The translations under genes and the position numbers were made by a program. A stretch of DNA of 64,000 nt. Origin: Sepiola atlantica (lineage: Eukaryota > Mollusca > Cephalopoda > Sepiida > Sepiolidae). The number at the start of each line of letters is the position of its first letter. The stretch's first letter is position 1. Where the stretch lies: assembly GCA_963556195.1 (NCBI GenBank), contig OY744529.1, forward strand, positions 61,613,580 to 61,677,579, read 5' to 3'. Shown piece after piece: positions 11,080-22,979 of this stretch. Below the pieces are notes generated by a model. That model worked only from the letters and a program-made list of their open reading frames with translations. It was not told the DNA's origin and searched no databases.

Positions 11080-13735
11080 GGAGGAGGGTAGTCGTGTATA
11101 GGAGGGCTCTTAATATGTATTTTACTAGATTGGGAAACCGGAAGGAGAATGGCACGACCATGGCGTAGGATTTGCTCTTAAGAAACCGGCTATTGCTAAA
11201 CTCAGGAATCTTCCTTGTGGTCTAAATGAGCATATTATGACCTTACGTTTACCTCCAGCTGGTCAGCAGTATACAACTCTTATTTCTGTTTATGCTCCTA
11301 CATCGGACAGCCCACCTGAGCTAGTAGGTTCCTTTTATGAAGATCTTAAAAGAGTTATCCTGACTGCTCTGCAAAATGATAAAATTGTTTTGCTGGTGGT
11401 TTTAATGCGAGGATAGGTAGGGAATATCAAACATGGCATCAACTAGGATGTTATGGAGTTGGGAGTATGAATAAGAGTGGGTTGTGTTTACTGTAAATGT
11501 GTTCGGAGCTGGGTTTAGTGATAACTAACATGTGTTTCCACCTGAAACCAAAGTATAAGAACATATGGATGCATCCATGATCCAAGCAATGGCATTTGAT
11601 CGATTACGTCATCACTCGTAGACGTGACCTACAGGATATCTGCAAGGTTTCAGTCAAAAGGAATGCCGAGTACTGGATAGATTATCGTCTGGTATGTGCT
11701 GACATGAGGTTCGTAATCAGTTCGAAGAAGCGATTCGGTAACATCAAGTATCCTCATAGAATAGATGTTGCAAAGGTGAAGGATGAGAAAACTTCTCTAG
11801 ACTTATAGAATAAGCTTGAGCAGATATCGTTTGATGGTATGTGGGAGTGTTTTAAGAAGTGTGTTTATCAAACGGCAGTGGATGTTCTTGAGCTAACAAA
11901 GAGAAAGTATCAAAACTGGTTTGATGACAATAATGCTCTCACATAACACGACTGCTACAGAAAAAGCATGAATTTCATCAAAGGCGGATTGATAGCGGAT
12001 TGTCACCTCAGGATCAGAACAGTTATACTTAGTTATTACATCAGAGTTGCAGAGAGAAATTAGACGGATGAAGGATGAATGGTTGCAATGGAAGGCTCGT
12101 GATATTAAACATGCCACTGATGTTAAAGACAGTAAAGCAATGTATGACCTGATGAAGACAGTCTATGGTCCTAGAAAAGGATGACACAGAGTCGATTAGG
12201 GATCAAAGCAAGCTATTTGATAGATAGACAAAACATTATATTGAACAGTTCACTAATCCATCGATAGTCAGTACTGATGTGATAGATAGTTTGCCTCAGA
12301 GGGTTGTCATTGCCGAAATGGATTCTGTTTCTGCCCTCAAGAAAATAGAAGAGGCTATAAGGCAGTTAAGATGCGGAGCACCTGGTTGAGATGGTATACA
12401 TGTATTAGTCCTTCGCTGTGGTGGAAGACCAATGGCAGTGCAAATTAAGGGGTTGATTGACAACATCTGGTTTGACGCCATTTTTACCAAAATTGGTGTG
12501 ACTCCATTATGGTCTCTTTGTACAAGTGCAAAAGGAGGAAAGATGAGTGCGGCAATTATTAAGGTATCTCTCTTTTGAATAAGACAAAAAAGGTATATAC
12601 TAGAATCCTGTTGAATCGCCTGAATGCCTACATCTGTCCTTTTGTGCTACCTAAGAGTCAGTGTGGCTTTAAAAGAAATAGGGGTACTACGGATATGATC
12701 TTTATGGCGCACCAATGCATGAAAAGTGCATTGAACATTGTCTAGACCTATATCAGGTCTTTGTTGATCTGATGTAACTGTTCGATACAGTTAATCTGGG
12801 TGCGCTGTGGAAAGTATTGGTAAGTTGGGATGTCCTCCTAACTTTGTTAGACTCATTCATGAGTTTCACGACAATATCAAAGCACGTGTTAACTGCAATG
12901 GTTGCCTCTCTGAACCCGTTGCAGTTGACAACGGTGTTAAACAGGGTGATATACCTGCACCTACTTTGTTTCCTATCTATTTTGCTGTAACTTTGTCATT
13001 GGCTTTCAATAACTGTGACAAAGGTGTGTATCTTCGATTTCACACATCGGGTCAGCTGTATAACTAAGTGTTCTAAGACTTCGTCAAGGACATTCTCCCC
13101 TGTTGTTCGAGACTTGCTTTATGCAGACGACGTGGATATAGTAGCTCACTCACAGAATGATATGCAGGATATCATGGATAGTTTTGCATGTAGAATAATG
13201 GGTCTCACAATAAGTCTGGGTAAGACAAAGGCTATGTTTGCCTCGCCCCCTGGCAACCTGTATTAGGAACCGGATATATCTGATGAAGGCCATAGACTGT
13301 CTGTAGTGAATCTGTTTATGTATCTGGGTAGTGTTATTTCGAAGAACGGGTCGTTGGATGCTGAGATAAGTAGACGTATTGAACAGACTGGTGTGTCTTT
13401 TGGTCAGTTGGAAAAGCAGGTGTGGGCACCACATGAAATCAGGCTGGAAACTAAGATATCTATGTATCAGGCCTGTGTTGTATGAACTTTGTTATATGCT
13501 TGTGAGACATGGACTACTTACAGAGCTCATATATGCCTGCTAGAGCGTTTCCATCAGAATTGCCTTTACATCGTTGGAATAGCTTTATCCCTGATACCAA
13601 AGTGTTGGAGTGAACTGCTGTTCGAAGCATTGAGTCTCAAATAAGAAAACAGATTTCGTTGGGCTGGTCATCTTGTTTGTCTTACTGATGACAGACTGCC
13701 CAAGCAGGTTATTTATGGGCAACTAATTCGGAGAA
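11080..13735 (+). mobile_element. Non-LTR retrotransposon (APE endonuclease plus RT), decayed
   Basis: Frames interrupted by many stops still give the order of a LINE ORF2. An endonuclease part reads LISVYAPTSD (about 11277), FNARIGREYQTWHQ (about 11402-11440) and HLIDYVITRRRDLQDI (about 11590-11640); these match the apurinic/apyrimidinic-type endonuclease with its terminal histidine. An RT part reads VDNGVKQGD (about 12927) and DLLYADDVDIVAHS (about 13111-13152), where the catalytic ADD is intact. VNLFMYLGSVIS (about 13308) marks the thumb region. The piece ends near LPKQVIYGQL, a motif near the LINE C terminus. The copy is long but dead. I do not assign a clade. Confidence 0.75.
12807..13266 (+). 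pseudogene. Reverse transcriptase palm segment of the LINE
   Basis: Two overlapping frames (12807-13067 and 13015-13266) hold the RT fingers and palm: GCPPNFVRLIHEFHDNIKAR, then the GVKQGD motif, then YADD with both aspartates present, then ISLGKTKAMF. A frameshift lies between GQLYN and DLLYADD. Residue order and spacing fit a LINE RT; activity is excluded by the shift and by upstream stops. Confidence 0.75.
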
Positions 13736-13906
13736 AGAACTGATTCTCGGAATTATCGCCCCATCAGTCTACTCCTGCTCTTTGCTAAAATCTTTGAAAC
13801 CTTAATCAATCTAGCAATAGTCCGTCACCTCATTAATGCTAAACTTCTTTCTGACCATCAGTATGGATTTAGGCAAGCATGGTCTACTGCGAATATCATA
13901 ACGATC

Positions 13907-14320
13907 ATGTCTGAATGCATATACCATACACTGAACAAGGCAGGTGAAGCTAGGGTGGTAGCGCTTGATATATCCAAAGCCTTTGACAAGGTCTGGCATA
14001 AAGGTCTTCTCATAAAAATTAATTCATATGGTATTACTGGACGAATATTTAATATAATTACATCCTTCCTATCCAAAAGAAAGATACAGGTTGTCCTCGA
14101 TGGCCGTTCATCCAAACAACATGCCATGAATGCAGGTGTACCCCACAAATCGATCCTTGGACCTTTATTGTTCTTGATTTTCATAAACGACCTCCCTGAT
14201 GACATTGTGTCTGAGATGGGTATATTTGCTGACAACACCACGCTTTACTCTCGTCATGTGGGTAAAACGGATGTGCACATATCCGAGGCAATGGTTGAAT
14301 CCTTAGAAAGTGACCTGTAG
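13907..14320 (+). pseudogene. LINE reverse transcriptase fragment (FADN variant)
   Basis: This is the palm domain of the jockey-like element: LDISKAFDKVWHKG with the first catalytic aspartate, GVPHKSILGPLLF (motif B region) and IFADNTTLYSRH, where the second aspartate of the conserved DD is asparagine. That substitution should abolish polymerization. The frame is open for 137 codons and ends at a stop after LESDL; the homologous protein continues in the frame starting at 14320. Confidence 0.8.
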
Positions 14321-14793
14321 TGGAATGGGGTCATATATGGATGGTAACATCTAATTCTGCTAAGACAAAGCTCCTTTCCTTCAACAACTACAAAAAAACT
14401 CTTCACCCACCGATTGCCATGACAAATAACACCCTACCGGAGAGTCTCACATTCAACCTCCTCAGCCTAACATTTACAGGTAACATGAATTGGAACAAAT
14501 ACATAGAAGACATTGCCACGGTTGCTGCAAAGAAAGTGGGTTCCCTCTACCATGCTAGAAAACTTCTAACACCTGACAGTATCCTATATCTCTACAAAGC
14601 CACCATCCACCCATGCATGGAGTATTGTTGTCACATCTGGGCTGGTTCACCATCCACTAATTTCTCCCTCTTAGACAAGGTCCAAAAAAGAGTCTCTAAT
14701 CTAATAAGTCCATCACTATCCACCAAGCTCCAGCCACTGTCCCATTGCTACAATGTTGCATCCTTGTGCTTGTTTTGCAAATACTTCAATTGA
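14320..14793 (+). pseudogene. LINE C-terminal domain fragment
   Basis: Continuation of the jockey-like RT after a frameshift. It carries LSLTFTGNMNWNKYIEDIA, LYLYKATIHPCMEYCCHIWA and LLDKVQKRVSNLI, the typical C-terminal 'thumb and cysteine' region of jockey-type RTs. An in-frame stop after CKYFN ends it early; the remaining C-terminal residues are readable in other frames to about 15060. Confidence 0.8.
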
Positions 14794-15140
14794 ATGCCCC
14801 GATGAACTTGCTGCTCTGGTGATCCCTCAACGTAAATACACTCGACCAACCCAACAATCAGCTAAATCTCATCAATTCACTGTGGAGGTCCCCAGATGCC
14901 GAAGAGCCTTCTACTCCAATAGCTTCTTCTGTCGAGCTGCCGGCCTTTGGAACTCCATCCCTGTTCCCTGTTTCCCAAACTGTACCGACATGCAGAAATG
15001 TAAAACTAATGTGAACACAGCACCCAATTTAGGATTACCCTATAAACTCTCTCACCCTAATTCTCAGTAGCCCCTTACATCTACAGTGGCAACTTGCCTT
15101 GTTAGGGGTAAACTGAGTTTAAAAAAACAAAAAAAACTCG

Positions 15141-15656
15141 CCCGCAGCACAAACCACGTAAGTGATTGAAAGATTGTCTCAAAGACGAGTTGAAGTGCTT
15201 TGGAATTGATGTTGGAAGATAGGAGGGGGGGGGGGATGTAGATGGTCAAGGTGGAGGAAAGTGATTTTTGAAGGCAGCAAGCTTTTCGAAAAGAATAGGA
15301 CGAAACACCAGCAGCTGAAGAGAGCAGTGAGGAAGAGATAGGATGTGACACCTCCAGCACATGGTAGAAATATGGAACAGCAAACATGCGAAACATGCAA
15401 TTTGGTAATTATGTAACGTGCAAGTTTGTTGAATCACCAACGAATGCATGTGCTGCAAAATTAAGCACGGACAAAAGGTGGCTTCAATTATGGCACCATT
15501 TCAGAGCATCACAACACTTGCCATTTCTGTGGTATGGTCTGCAGAAGTCTAGCAGGCCTAAAGAGCCATACCCACGCTGCTCACTGGGAGGTTTTACTCT
15601 AATATCACTTCAATATGCAAAAAGTGATTATACTCGAAATCGAATAGACAGACACC
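15141..15656. other. No gene recognised
   Basis: Includes a G10 run near 15224. Minus-strand frames here are proline/leucine-rich and match nothing I know. The stretch may be an older repeat. Confidence 0.4.
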
Positions 15657-15657
15657 A

Positions 15658-15690
<33 letters not shown>
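15657..15690. repeat. (TA)n microsatellite
   Basis: A TA tract followed by TGTATATATGTG variants. Confidence 0.95.
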
Positions 15691-15769
15691 GTGTATATAT
15701 TAGTATAAATGTCTTTATTTATACAAACATTATTGGCTACATATGTGCATACATCTTTTACCTGCGATT

Positions 15770-15800
15770 TCTTTCGAAATCCAGCCTCATCAGGCCATCT
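15770..15800 (-). ncRNA. Hammerhead-ribozyme-like core on the minus strand
   Basis: Read on the minus strand, CTGATGAG and then TTCGAAAG lie nine bases apart, giving the CUGAUGA / GAAA order of a hammerhead core with a possible G-C first pair in helix II. The rest of helix II is weak and the cleavage site was not located. PLE terminal repeats are known to carry such ribozymes, and a PLE follows within 600 bases. Confidence 0.35.
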
Positions 15801-15833
15801 TACAAATTGAAACGGCGATGAATAAGGGGGATA

Positions 15834-15835
<2 letters not shown>

Positions 15836-15885
<50 letters not shown>

Positions 15886-15903
15886 GTTGTTGTTATTATT
15901 ATT
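15836..15903. repeat. (TTA)n microsatellite
   Basis: Roughly 20 TTA/TTG trinucleotide units. Confidence 0.95.
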
Positions 15904-16342
15904 TCATGTACAAATTTGAGTATTTACTTCAACAGTACTCAATACGTGAGTAGAGCTGGGTAGTAAGGTATGAAGATATATTTATGGCAATTAAGCTACA
16001 CAGAGGCGTTCGCGGTTCATCCTCATAGGGAATCGTCAGGTTAAGTGTATGAGATTAGCGTTACTGATTGTTTTTATATATCCACGTGGTGTTTTGTCTA
16101 TTTACACCCATACACCCATACAAAACAAAGCAAAAGAAAAAGAGGTCAAGTAAAGGTCAGCCGAACCTTTGTTTAAGAGAAGCTCAGTCATTAACTAATG
16201 TAAACATTAACCCGTGGGAGGGAATAACAACGAACCTGATTGGTCAGCTAGCTAGAAAAAATACAACGTGAATATATAAAAACAATCAGTAACACGAATT
16301 CCATGCACTTAGCCTGACGATTCTTATATATACATATATATG

Positions 16343-18583
16343 GCTCAACAATTACATTTTTAGCCTTGACGTTGTCTCTCTTTACACTTCCATACCCACA
16401 CACCCTGCTATCAACCTGATTAACCGACCACATCTCCTCTAATAACCTCGACTGTTTCGGGATTACCCCTACAGATATACACTAACTCCTACATATCATC
16501 GTCAACAATACCTATTTCACATTCCAGCAAAACACATACAAACAAGTCTCTTCACGAGATACATTGACGATATTCTTACCCTCACATCATCTCTTTTCAA
16601 CACATTCAATAATACTGACCCCCACCTACAGTTCACTATCGAACACCCCAACACCTCAGGCTCACTCTCATTCCTAGACTTCAATCTTAGTATCTCTGAG
16701 GATGGATCAATACACACTACTTTTTACAGAAAACAAGTCTGCAGAAAACTCTTCATCCACTTTAAATCCACCTTACCCCTTAAAGCAAAATTAAGTTATG
16801 CACACACAGAGATCGCTTGTATACAAAGTAAATGCTCCTCTACTACTGATAAAACTACACACACTAAGGTCTTCCCCCAGACACTCTTAACCAACGGATG
16901 CGCCCCTTCTACCATAGCCAGCCTCAGTAACATCAAAAAACGCAGACACAACCCCCTTACCAACACCTGCTTCCTCAAACTCCCTTTCTTTAGTGATAGC
17001 ATTACATCTGCGATCCGTAAAAGCAATATGTAGTGAGAACCTTGATATTCAACTCACCCACAGAGGCACTACACTTCGACAACACCTAAGTAAAAAACAC
17101 AGTAACCACACCTCTGAATCCTGCTCCCTAGCCAATTGCCCCATTTCGCACTCACGCAGTTTACAGACTACAATGTGTTAAGTGCCAGAATTTCTACATC
17201 AGTAGAACTGTTAGGCCTCTGCACCAACGCATCAAGGAACACTTATGCACCCGCATTTCTTCTTTCTATAAACACATCTTATCATGTGGCAACACACAAC
17301 ACATTATCGATGTCCGTATCCTTGCCTCAGTTAGAAACATCGGTAATCTAAGGATATCGGAAGCAATTCTTATCTCTAAACATAGACCCTCTTTAAATAG
17401 CAGATCCGAGCTTTGTTCCCCCTTCATTCTTTAACCCTACTCCTCTTCCTAGATCATTCCAACTCTACTGACCTTGGAGCATGCTTTATACTCCTTGCTC
17501 CTTTGTCTCTATCCGATCCCAATTATCTCAACCATCTATCTACCTAACCCATCTAGATCTCCACACTCTCACTTTCCTTGTTCTCCTTATACCCTTTCAT
17601 TCAGGCACCGTTCCCCTATATCCCTCTCCTTAACCGACACCCATCTTCCTCTACGTTTATTTCCTCATATACCTTTCTTATCGATACTCTTCCCAACAAC
17701 TCCTACAACTTCCTATTCATAGAATAAGCCACCCACACCATTTAGACTTAATTCCAATATATTGTACTTACACTTAATTATTTTTGTTCACTATGCAATA
17801 ATTCGTTCACTATGCAATAATAAATGTTAATTTTAATTATATATAAACCCTTTTCCCTTCCTTTCTCTTCTAACAACCTCCTATTCCCACACTCTAGGTT
17901 GAGTATAATGGAGCAGATGAAGGCTTAAGATAGAATAATTCTATCTATCTATCTATCTGGCCATGCATTATTTTACTTTATATAATTATCCCCCTTTGAC
18001 AATTTTCTTTACCTGACTATTCGAACCTATATTTACAATTGCAACACTTAACATAAATATTAAATATTTAATATAAAAAAATAATAATAAAGAAAAATTA
18101 AATAATAAATTAAAAAACAAATAATCATAATAATAATAAAAGAACAACAACAACAAAATAAATTAAATCCAAATATTATTAGTTAAGATTAACTAAATTA
18201 ATTAATCTTAATAATCTATTACATATCTTAAGTATTGCATTTTCTACAGGACTTGTATGTCTTTCTGCGAATCTCATGTTTCTATTTTTTGAATAGCCAC
18301 GTCCACTTGGCTCTCCTCAACTGACACAGCCAGTCCAACTTTTATTTTCTTTTTGAAAAAGAGAGGTTGTTACTCTCGAAATTATTAAAGTCTCTACCAT
18401 TCCGGACCTTTAAATATTTAACAGTAAACCCACCAATTTTACAATTTACTGTCTTTATATTTAAATTTTGAAATATAAATGAATTGATCTGAGATTTACC
18501 GTCTCTTGTCATTTATTTTTGTTCATTCTTATTCGACCTTCCGGTTTTCAACATTGCATTGCTCCTGCCTCAGAATTCTCACC

Positions 18584-18586
<3 letters not shown>
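16343..18586 (+). mobile_element. Penelope-like element, second copy, diverged
   Basis: Homologous to 6892-9411 of the first PLE but clearly diverged. It starts at CTCAACAATTACATTTTTAG, matching the palm motif, and an internal deletion removes the YxDD region: the TYKQVS segment near 16540 joins directly to SRDTLTI. Later come HPNTSGSLSFLDFNLSI and FYRKQVCRKLFIHF (about 16645-16760), the RRRHNPLTNTC connector, and an AT-rich tail ending at CAGAATTCTCACCTTC. The minus-strand ORFs listed by simple ORF search here are shadows. Like copy 1, it stops at a (TA)n tract. It is inactive. Confidence 0.75.

Positions 18587-18650
<64 letters not shown>
18587..18650. repeat. (TA)n microsatellite after PLE copy 2
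   Basis: About 32 TA units directly abutting the 3' end of the second PLE. Confidence 0.97.
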
Positions 18651-18652
<2 letters not shown>

Positions 18653-18740
18653 AACAGGAGAATAAAGATATAATGTATATCTTTAAAATAGAACGTATCA
18701 TGAAAAGATTTTATGCTTAATAAACGAGATAGAGCAATTA

Positions 18741-19365
<625 letters not shown>

Positions 19366-19379
19366 CTTTTTTAGAGCTG

Positions 19380-19870
19380 CTGCACATGGTGATATTAGGG
19401 AGCCAGAATCTTTTTATCAATGCCTGATCACTGTCCCTGGTTAGCCTCTGTCATGGCTGGGGTGCCACTTCCAGAGGCAGGAAGGTTTACACCATTGCTT
19501 GCCTCTTCCTGCCTGGTGTGTAAATGGGTTGAGGGGTCCTTTTTATCCTGAGTGGCGGCCTGCCAATATTTAGTCTTGTTGTTGTTCATCTTTTTTATCA
19601 GTTCCTCATTGTCAATGGCTTCTTATTTGTTATTCAAAGCTGCTATCTATTAATAGAGGGAGTGGCCCCCCCCCCTCCGCCCCGTCCGCAACCCGGGGAG
19701 GAGGGAGGGGCGTGTTAGATGGCCTGAGGCGATGGCGCACCATTTTCTTTTAATCATTGATCAGGGTTTTTACTTCATATGGGAAGTATCCTCATGTCAG
19801 AGTGGCCTGACAAACCCTTGTACAGAAAGACCGAAGACACCCGAACGTGGTTCTACGCACACACACGCAT
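19380..19870 (-). repeat. Retrotransposon 3' tail fragment, dispersed copy
   Basis: The segment near 19770-19860 (TCATGTCAGAGTGGCCTGAC, then a GTACAGAAAGACCGAA-like run) matches 23720-23780 in the same orientation. There it lies downstream of a minus-strand retrotransposon coding end. A C9 run and a GC-rich block lie at 19668-19700. This is likely another copy of that element's untranslated tail. Confidence 0.45.
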
Positions 19871-20002
19871 GCACACACGCAATCCCAGTAGTGCACTTCT
19901 CTCACAGCAAAGCAATAGAGCTCAAAAAGTTTTACATTAAAAATCAAATTCCCTTTTCTCCTCCTCCCCTCCTCATTTAGAAGAAGAAATACAGCAATAC
20001 CA

Positions 20003-20029
20003 CCCTAACCCTAACCCTCACCCTAACCC
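20003..20029 (-). repeat. Short interstitial telomere-like tract (CCCTAA)n
   Basis: Four CCCTAA-like units, one carrying a C for A change. TTAGGG is the usual telomere repeat of molluscs and many other animals. The tract is too short to imply a chromosome end. Confidence 0.8.
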
Positions 20030-20334
20030 AACAATTAATGGTTCTCTATCCATCTGGATGCTCTTCACATGCACTTAAGCCCCTTTGAAAATGTTTCTGA
20101 TAATAGATGTCAGAATTTGAGGAAAGTGATAGACAGTCGTCACGTGTCTCTCTTCAGCTCATTTGCTTTACTCTAGTGCACTGATGTTACAACCTCCTGC
20201 CCACACACCTTCTCACTCCACTGAAAAAAGTCGCAGGTTGCGGCCCAAAATTCTGTATTCTTATGTGTCAACTAATAAGAAATAAAATACAAAAATCTAT
20301 AAAAATATTTTTTCTTTTTTATATTAATTTTTTA

Positions 20335-20940
20335 TACATACACTAGAAGAATACCAGTCCAAGGACGGCTAAAATTAATTCCCCGAAAAAGAACAGTTTT
20401 GCACCACTTATATGTCCTCTTACAAAGTTTAAAATCAACATATAATGCTACTAAACCTTATCTCTAGAATCCTTATTCTAATTTTGATCAAAATCTATTA
20501 CATTATTTTGATTCCAGAAAATGTCTAAAATTTAAGGCTGAAGCTAAAGGGGTCTACAGAAGAAATTGGAATGCAGAAAATCTTGCTTAATTCGTGTCTA
20601 ACGATGATGGATCAAATTTAATGAAAATCTGATATATTTTAATTTTCAAATGAGAGGTTATTCCCATATTATGCCCCCTAAAACCCCTTTAAACTACTTT
20701 AAAGAAACTGAAATTTGGGAAATATTTATTAATTGATGTCTAATACCTATTGTTAAAGTTTCACAAAAATCGGAGATATCTGAATTTTCCCAAAGAGCTT
20801 CCATCCTATCTTTTCCACTTTGCATAAAACAAAATTAAGCTAAATATAGCGCGCATTAACAATACTTATGGTTAATTTTAATTAATTTAAAAATTAATCA
20901 TGTACATACAAATATATAAATATATAAACATAACTAACTT
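20335..20940 (+). repeat. Dispersed AT-rich repeat family B, copy 1
   Basis: Starts at ACTAGAAGAATACC and contains TGCTACTAAACCTTAT and AATATTTATTAATTGATGTC. Related copies are at 40325-40880 and 45245-45525 (same strand) and 63880-64000 (reverse). It is non-coding, no terminal inverted repeat was recognised, and a (TA)n tract follows. Confidence 0.8.

Positions 20941-20942
<2 letters not shown>

Positions 20943-20991
<49 letters not shown>
20943..20991. repeat. (TA)n microsatellite
   Basis: A TA tract at the right edge of the family B copy. Confidence 0.97.
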
Positions 20992-20995
<4 letters not shown>

Positions 20996-21159
20996 TATTT
21001 TTATGTAATTATTTTTATTGGTGATTGCAGCGTCCGTTTTTTTTTTTTTGCTCACTACTACTTCGACTGTCTCACTTCCTAAGTGATTAAGATGCAAAAA
21101 ATTGCATTATTAGTCACCCTTAACTTTATAGGACGTATTTTTCGTTAATATATATATTT

Positions 21160-21215
21160 TTATTTATTTTATACGTACATAAAAGTAAACTTTTATGTAC
21201 GTATAAAATAAATAA
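21160..21215. repeat. Near-perfect palindrome
   Basis: TTTATACGTACATAAAAGT and its reverse complement lie almost back to back around 21188. The dyad can form a hairpin of at least 22 base pairs. A (TA)n tract follows at 21223. Confidence 0.9.
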
Positions 21216-21216
21216 A

Positions 21217-21222
<6 letters not shown>

Positions 21223-21268
<46 letters not shown>
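21223..21268. repeat. (TA)n microsatellite
   Basis: A TA tract between the palindrome and family C. Confidence 0.97.
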
Positions 21269-21269
<1 letters not shown>

Positions 21270-21270
<1 letters not shown>

Positions 21271-22200
21271 TTACAGGGTTACCCGGCGTTGCCCGGGTTA
21301 GAGTGTGGCATAACATCATATGCAACATCATATTAAGGAGAGTTGCAACCTTGATATTGTCAGCTAAATATCTGAGCTATTCAAATGTATGTTAATACTC
21401 TTAAACTAATGCTTATTAATAGATTAATTTCATTGTGTAACATGTTAGAAAAGTGTCATTAGCTCATCTAAGACGCAGAACTATTTCCATTATGTTCACG
21501 TGCAAATTGTACATATGAATACACTAATATTTACGGCATACTCCCTAGTATGTCTTCGTTTTTTTGGACAGACATGTACGCATATAGAGATGTTCTCTTT
21601 TAATCAGGGGAGGCGCGAGAGCGCTCTATCCCTTAATAGACTCCACGAATGGCCTATGCTGGAAATCTCATTTCTTTGATCAATCATAACTCAAAAACCA
21701 ATAAACCAAATTAGTTAAAACTTTGCACAAAATTTTTATTTGATAGGTTCTATAAGTGTGTAGAATTTCAGCATCATTAGTCAAGGCAACCCAGAAATCC
21801 AGAAAGTTCAATCATGAAATCATGTTATCTGTGTGTACGTATGTACGTACGTACGTACGTAAGTGCCACCCTGTATCTCATCAACTATTTGATGGATTCA
21901 GCTGATTTTTGGCAGAGATAGAGGTTCTAGGGTCTAGTTGATGGCATTTTAATTTCAGTTTACCATATACCTTAGTTTTCTAGAAAATTCCAAAAAACCT
22001 TAAAAATGACCAGTATTGATACACTTTATTCTATATCTTATCGACCATTTGATGGATTCAGCTGATTTTTGGCAAAGATAGAGGTTCTAGTGCCTAGTTG
22101 ATGGCATTTTAATTTCAGTTTACCATATACCTTGATTAGTCAAACTACCAACTATATCAGTTATGAGAAGGCATTGTATTGAGGCATAGCCTTTACAAAA
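21270..22200 (+). repeat. Dispersed repeat family C with two 160-bp units
   Basis: Opens with GGGTTACCCGGCGTTGCCCG. Related short stretches occur near 56340 and, reversed, near 63905. A (GTAC)n tract lies at 21838-21862. Two tandem units of 160 bp follow, with GATGGATTCAGCTGATTTTT at 21891 and 22051. Each unit also holds a GGTTCTAG...TAGTTGATGGCA block. The layout of a microsatellite next to about 160-bp monomers resembles the non-autonomous Helitron-type 'pearl' elements of bivalves; that comparison is an inference. Confidence 0.7.
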
Positions 22201-22302
22201 GTAGTGACATTCCATGAAAAATGCCAGTATACTGAAATCATATGCCCTTAATAGGGTTAAGATGAAAACTTATATACGCTAAATGTACAAAAGCAAGGAA
22301 AT

Positions 22303-22505
22303 TCCCAAATTTTTACACTGTTATTGTCATTAAGGGTATGCGAGCACAACAGGGCTATGTATTTTACTGGTGGGAATTTTTCTTCAGTGCACCTCACACA
22401 CTTCATCGACTCATGCATAGAGATTTATACTGTAGTGATGTGATAATGAAATGGTTTGGTTGATATGTAGTCATACCCATAATGACAATAACAGTATAAA
22501 AATTT
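22303..22505. repeat. Short inverted-repeat element (MITE-like)
   Basis: AAATTTTTACACTGTTATTG at the left and its near-complement at the right (22468-22504) bracket about 120 bases. Arms are about 36 bp. No coding capacity; the target duplication was not identified. Confidence 0.65.
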
Positions 22506-22896
22506 GGGGGGTGGGGTAGAATCGAAACTGCACACTCCATGTTTTCAGTCTGATACTTTCCCAACTAAACAATTCCGACATTTGTTAAGCAGACTTTTAA
22601 AATAACACTCATAAGAAAAATCTGATATACATATTTGAAGTTTTAAGGGGGTTTTGTCCCCATGGGTCACTTAGAGATAGGGACACGTAGATATAGTGCA
22701 CATAGAGGGAAATGTGTAAAATTTTTATATTAAAACTTCTATCTCTCTACCTCTCTCAATCTGTCTTTTTATCTTTCTTTCTCCCCCTACCCTTCCACGT
22801 TTTTCTACATCCCTCTCCCCCATCCATCTTTCACCTCCACCCAACCCATTCCTTGTTTTAATTGAAAATAATAATAATGTAAGTCATTTCTCTGGG

Positions 22897-22898
<2 letters not shown>

Positions 22899-22964
<66 letters not shown>
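22899..22964. repeat. (TA)n microsatellite
   Basis: About 33 TA units. Confidence 0.97.
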
Positions 22965-22966
<2 letters not shown>

Positions 22967-22979
22967 AAATAATTTGTTT

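Larger units (their letters stand above)
13736..15140 (+). mobile_element. Jockey-like LINE, 5'-truncated, 3' end intact
   Basis: The copy starts inside the RT at NYRPISLLLLFAKIFE and continues through QYGFRQ, VVALDISKAFDKVWHKGLL (catalytic aspartate present), GVPHKSILGPLLFLIFINDL, and FADNTTLY, where the expected FADD catalytic pair is FADN. It passes into the C-terminal domain with CMEYCCHIWAG. It ends in a short untranslated tail (about 15064-15140) with A-rich GTTTAAAAAAACAAAAAAAA. Frames 13907-14320 and 14320-14793 carry most of it, with one shift between them. A close relative lies at 55401-56125. 5' truncation is typical of target-primed reverse transcription. Confidence 0.8.
15691..16335 (-). 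repeat. PLE-associated dispersed repeat with internal inverted repeat
   Basis: Bases 15921-15985 are the reverse complement of the end of the 3405-3540 repeat. Bases 16028-16086 and 16257-16325 form an inverted pair: both contain, in opposite senses, a GTTACTGATTGTTTTTATAT block and a GAATCGTCAGG block. A (TTA)n tract is inside. The second PLE begins immediately after. The arrangement suggests a terminal-repeat remnant of a PLE, but the exact boundary is not clear. Confidence 0.5.

Noticed and set aside
16517..17026. Minus-strand frames of 66 and 76 codons
   Set aside because: Antisense shadows of the second PLE, whose meaning lies on the plus strand.
20003..20029. Chromosome end
   Set aside because: Only four telomere-like units, with ordinary sequence on both sides.
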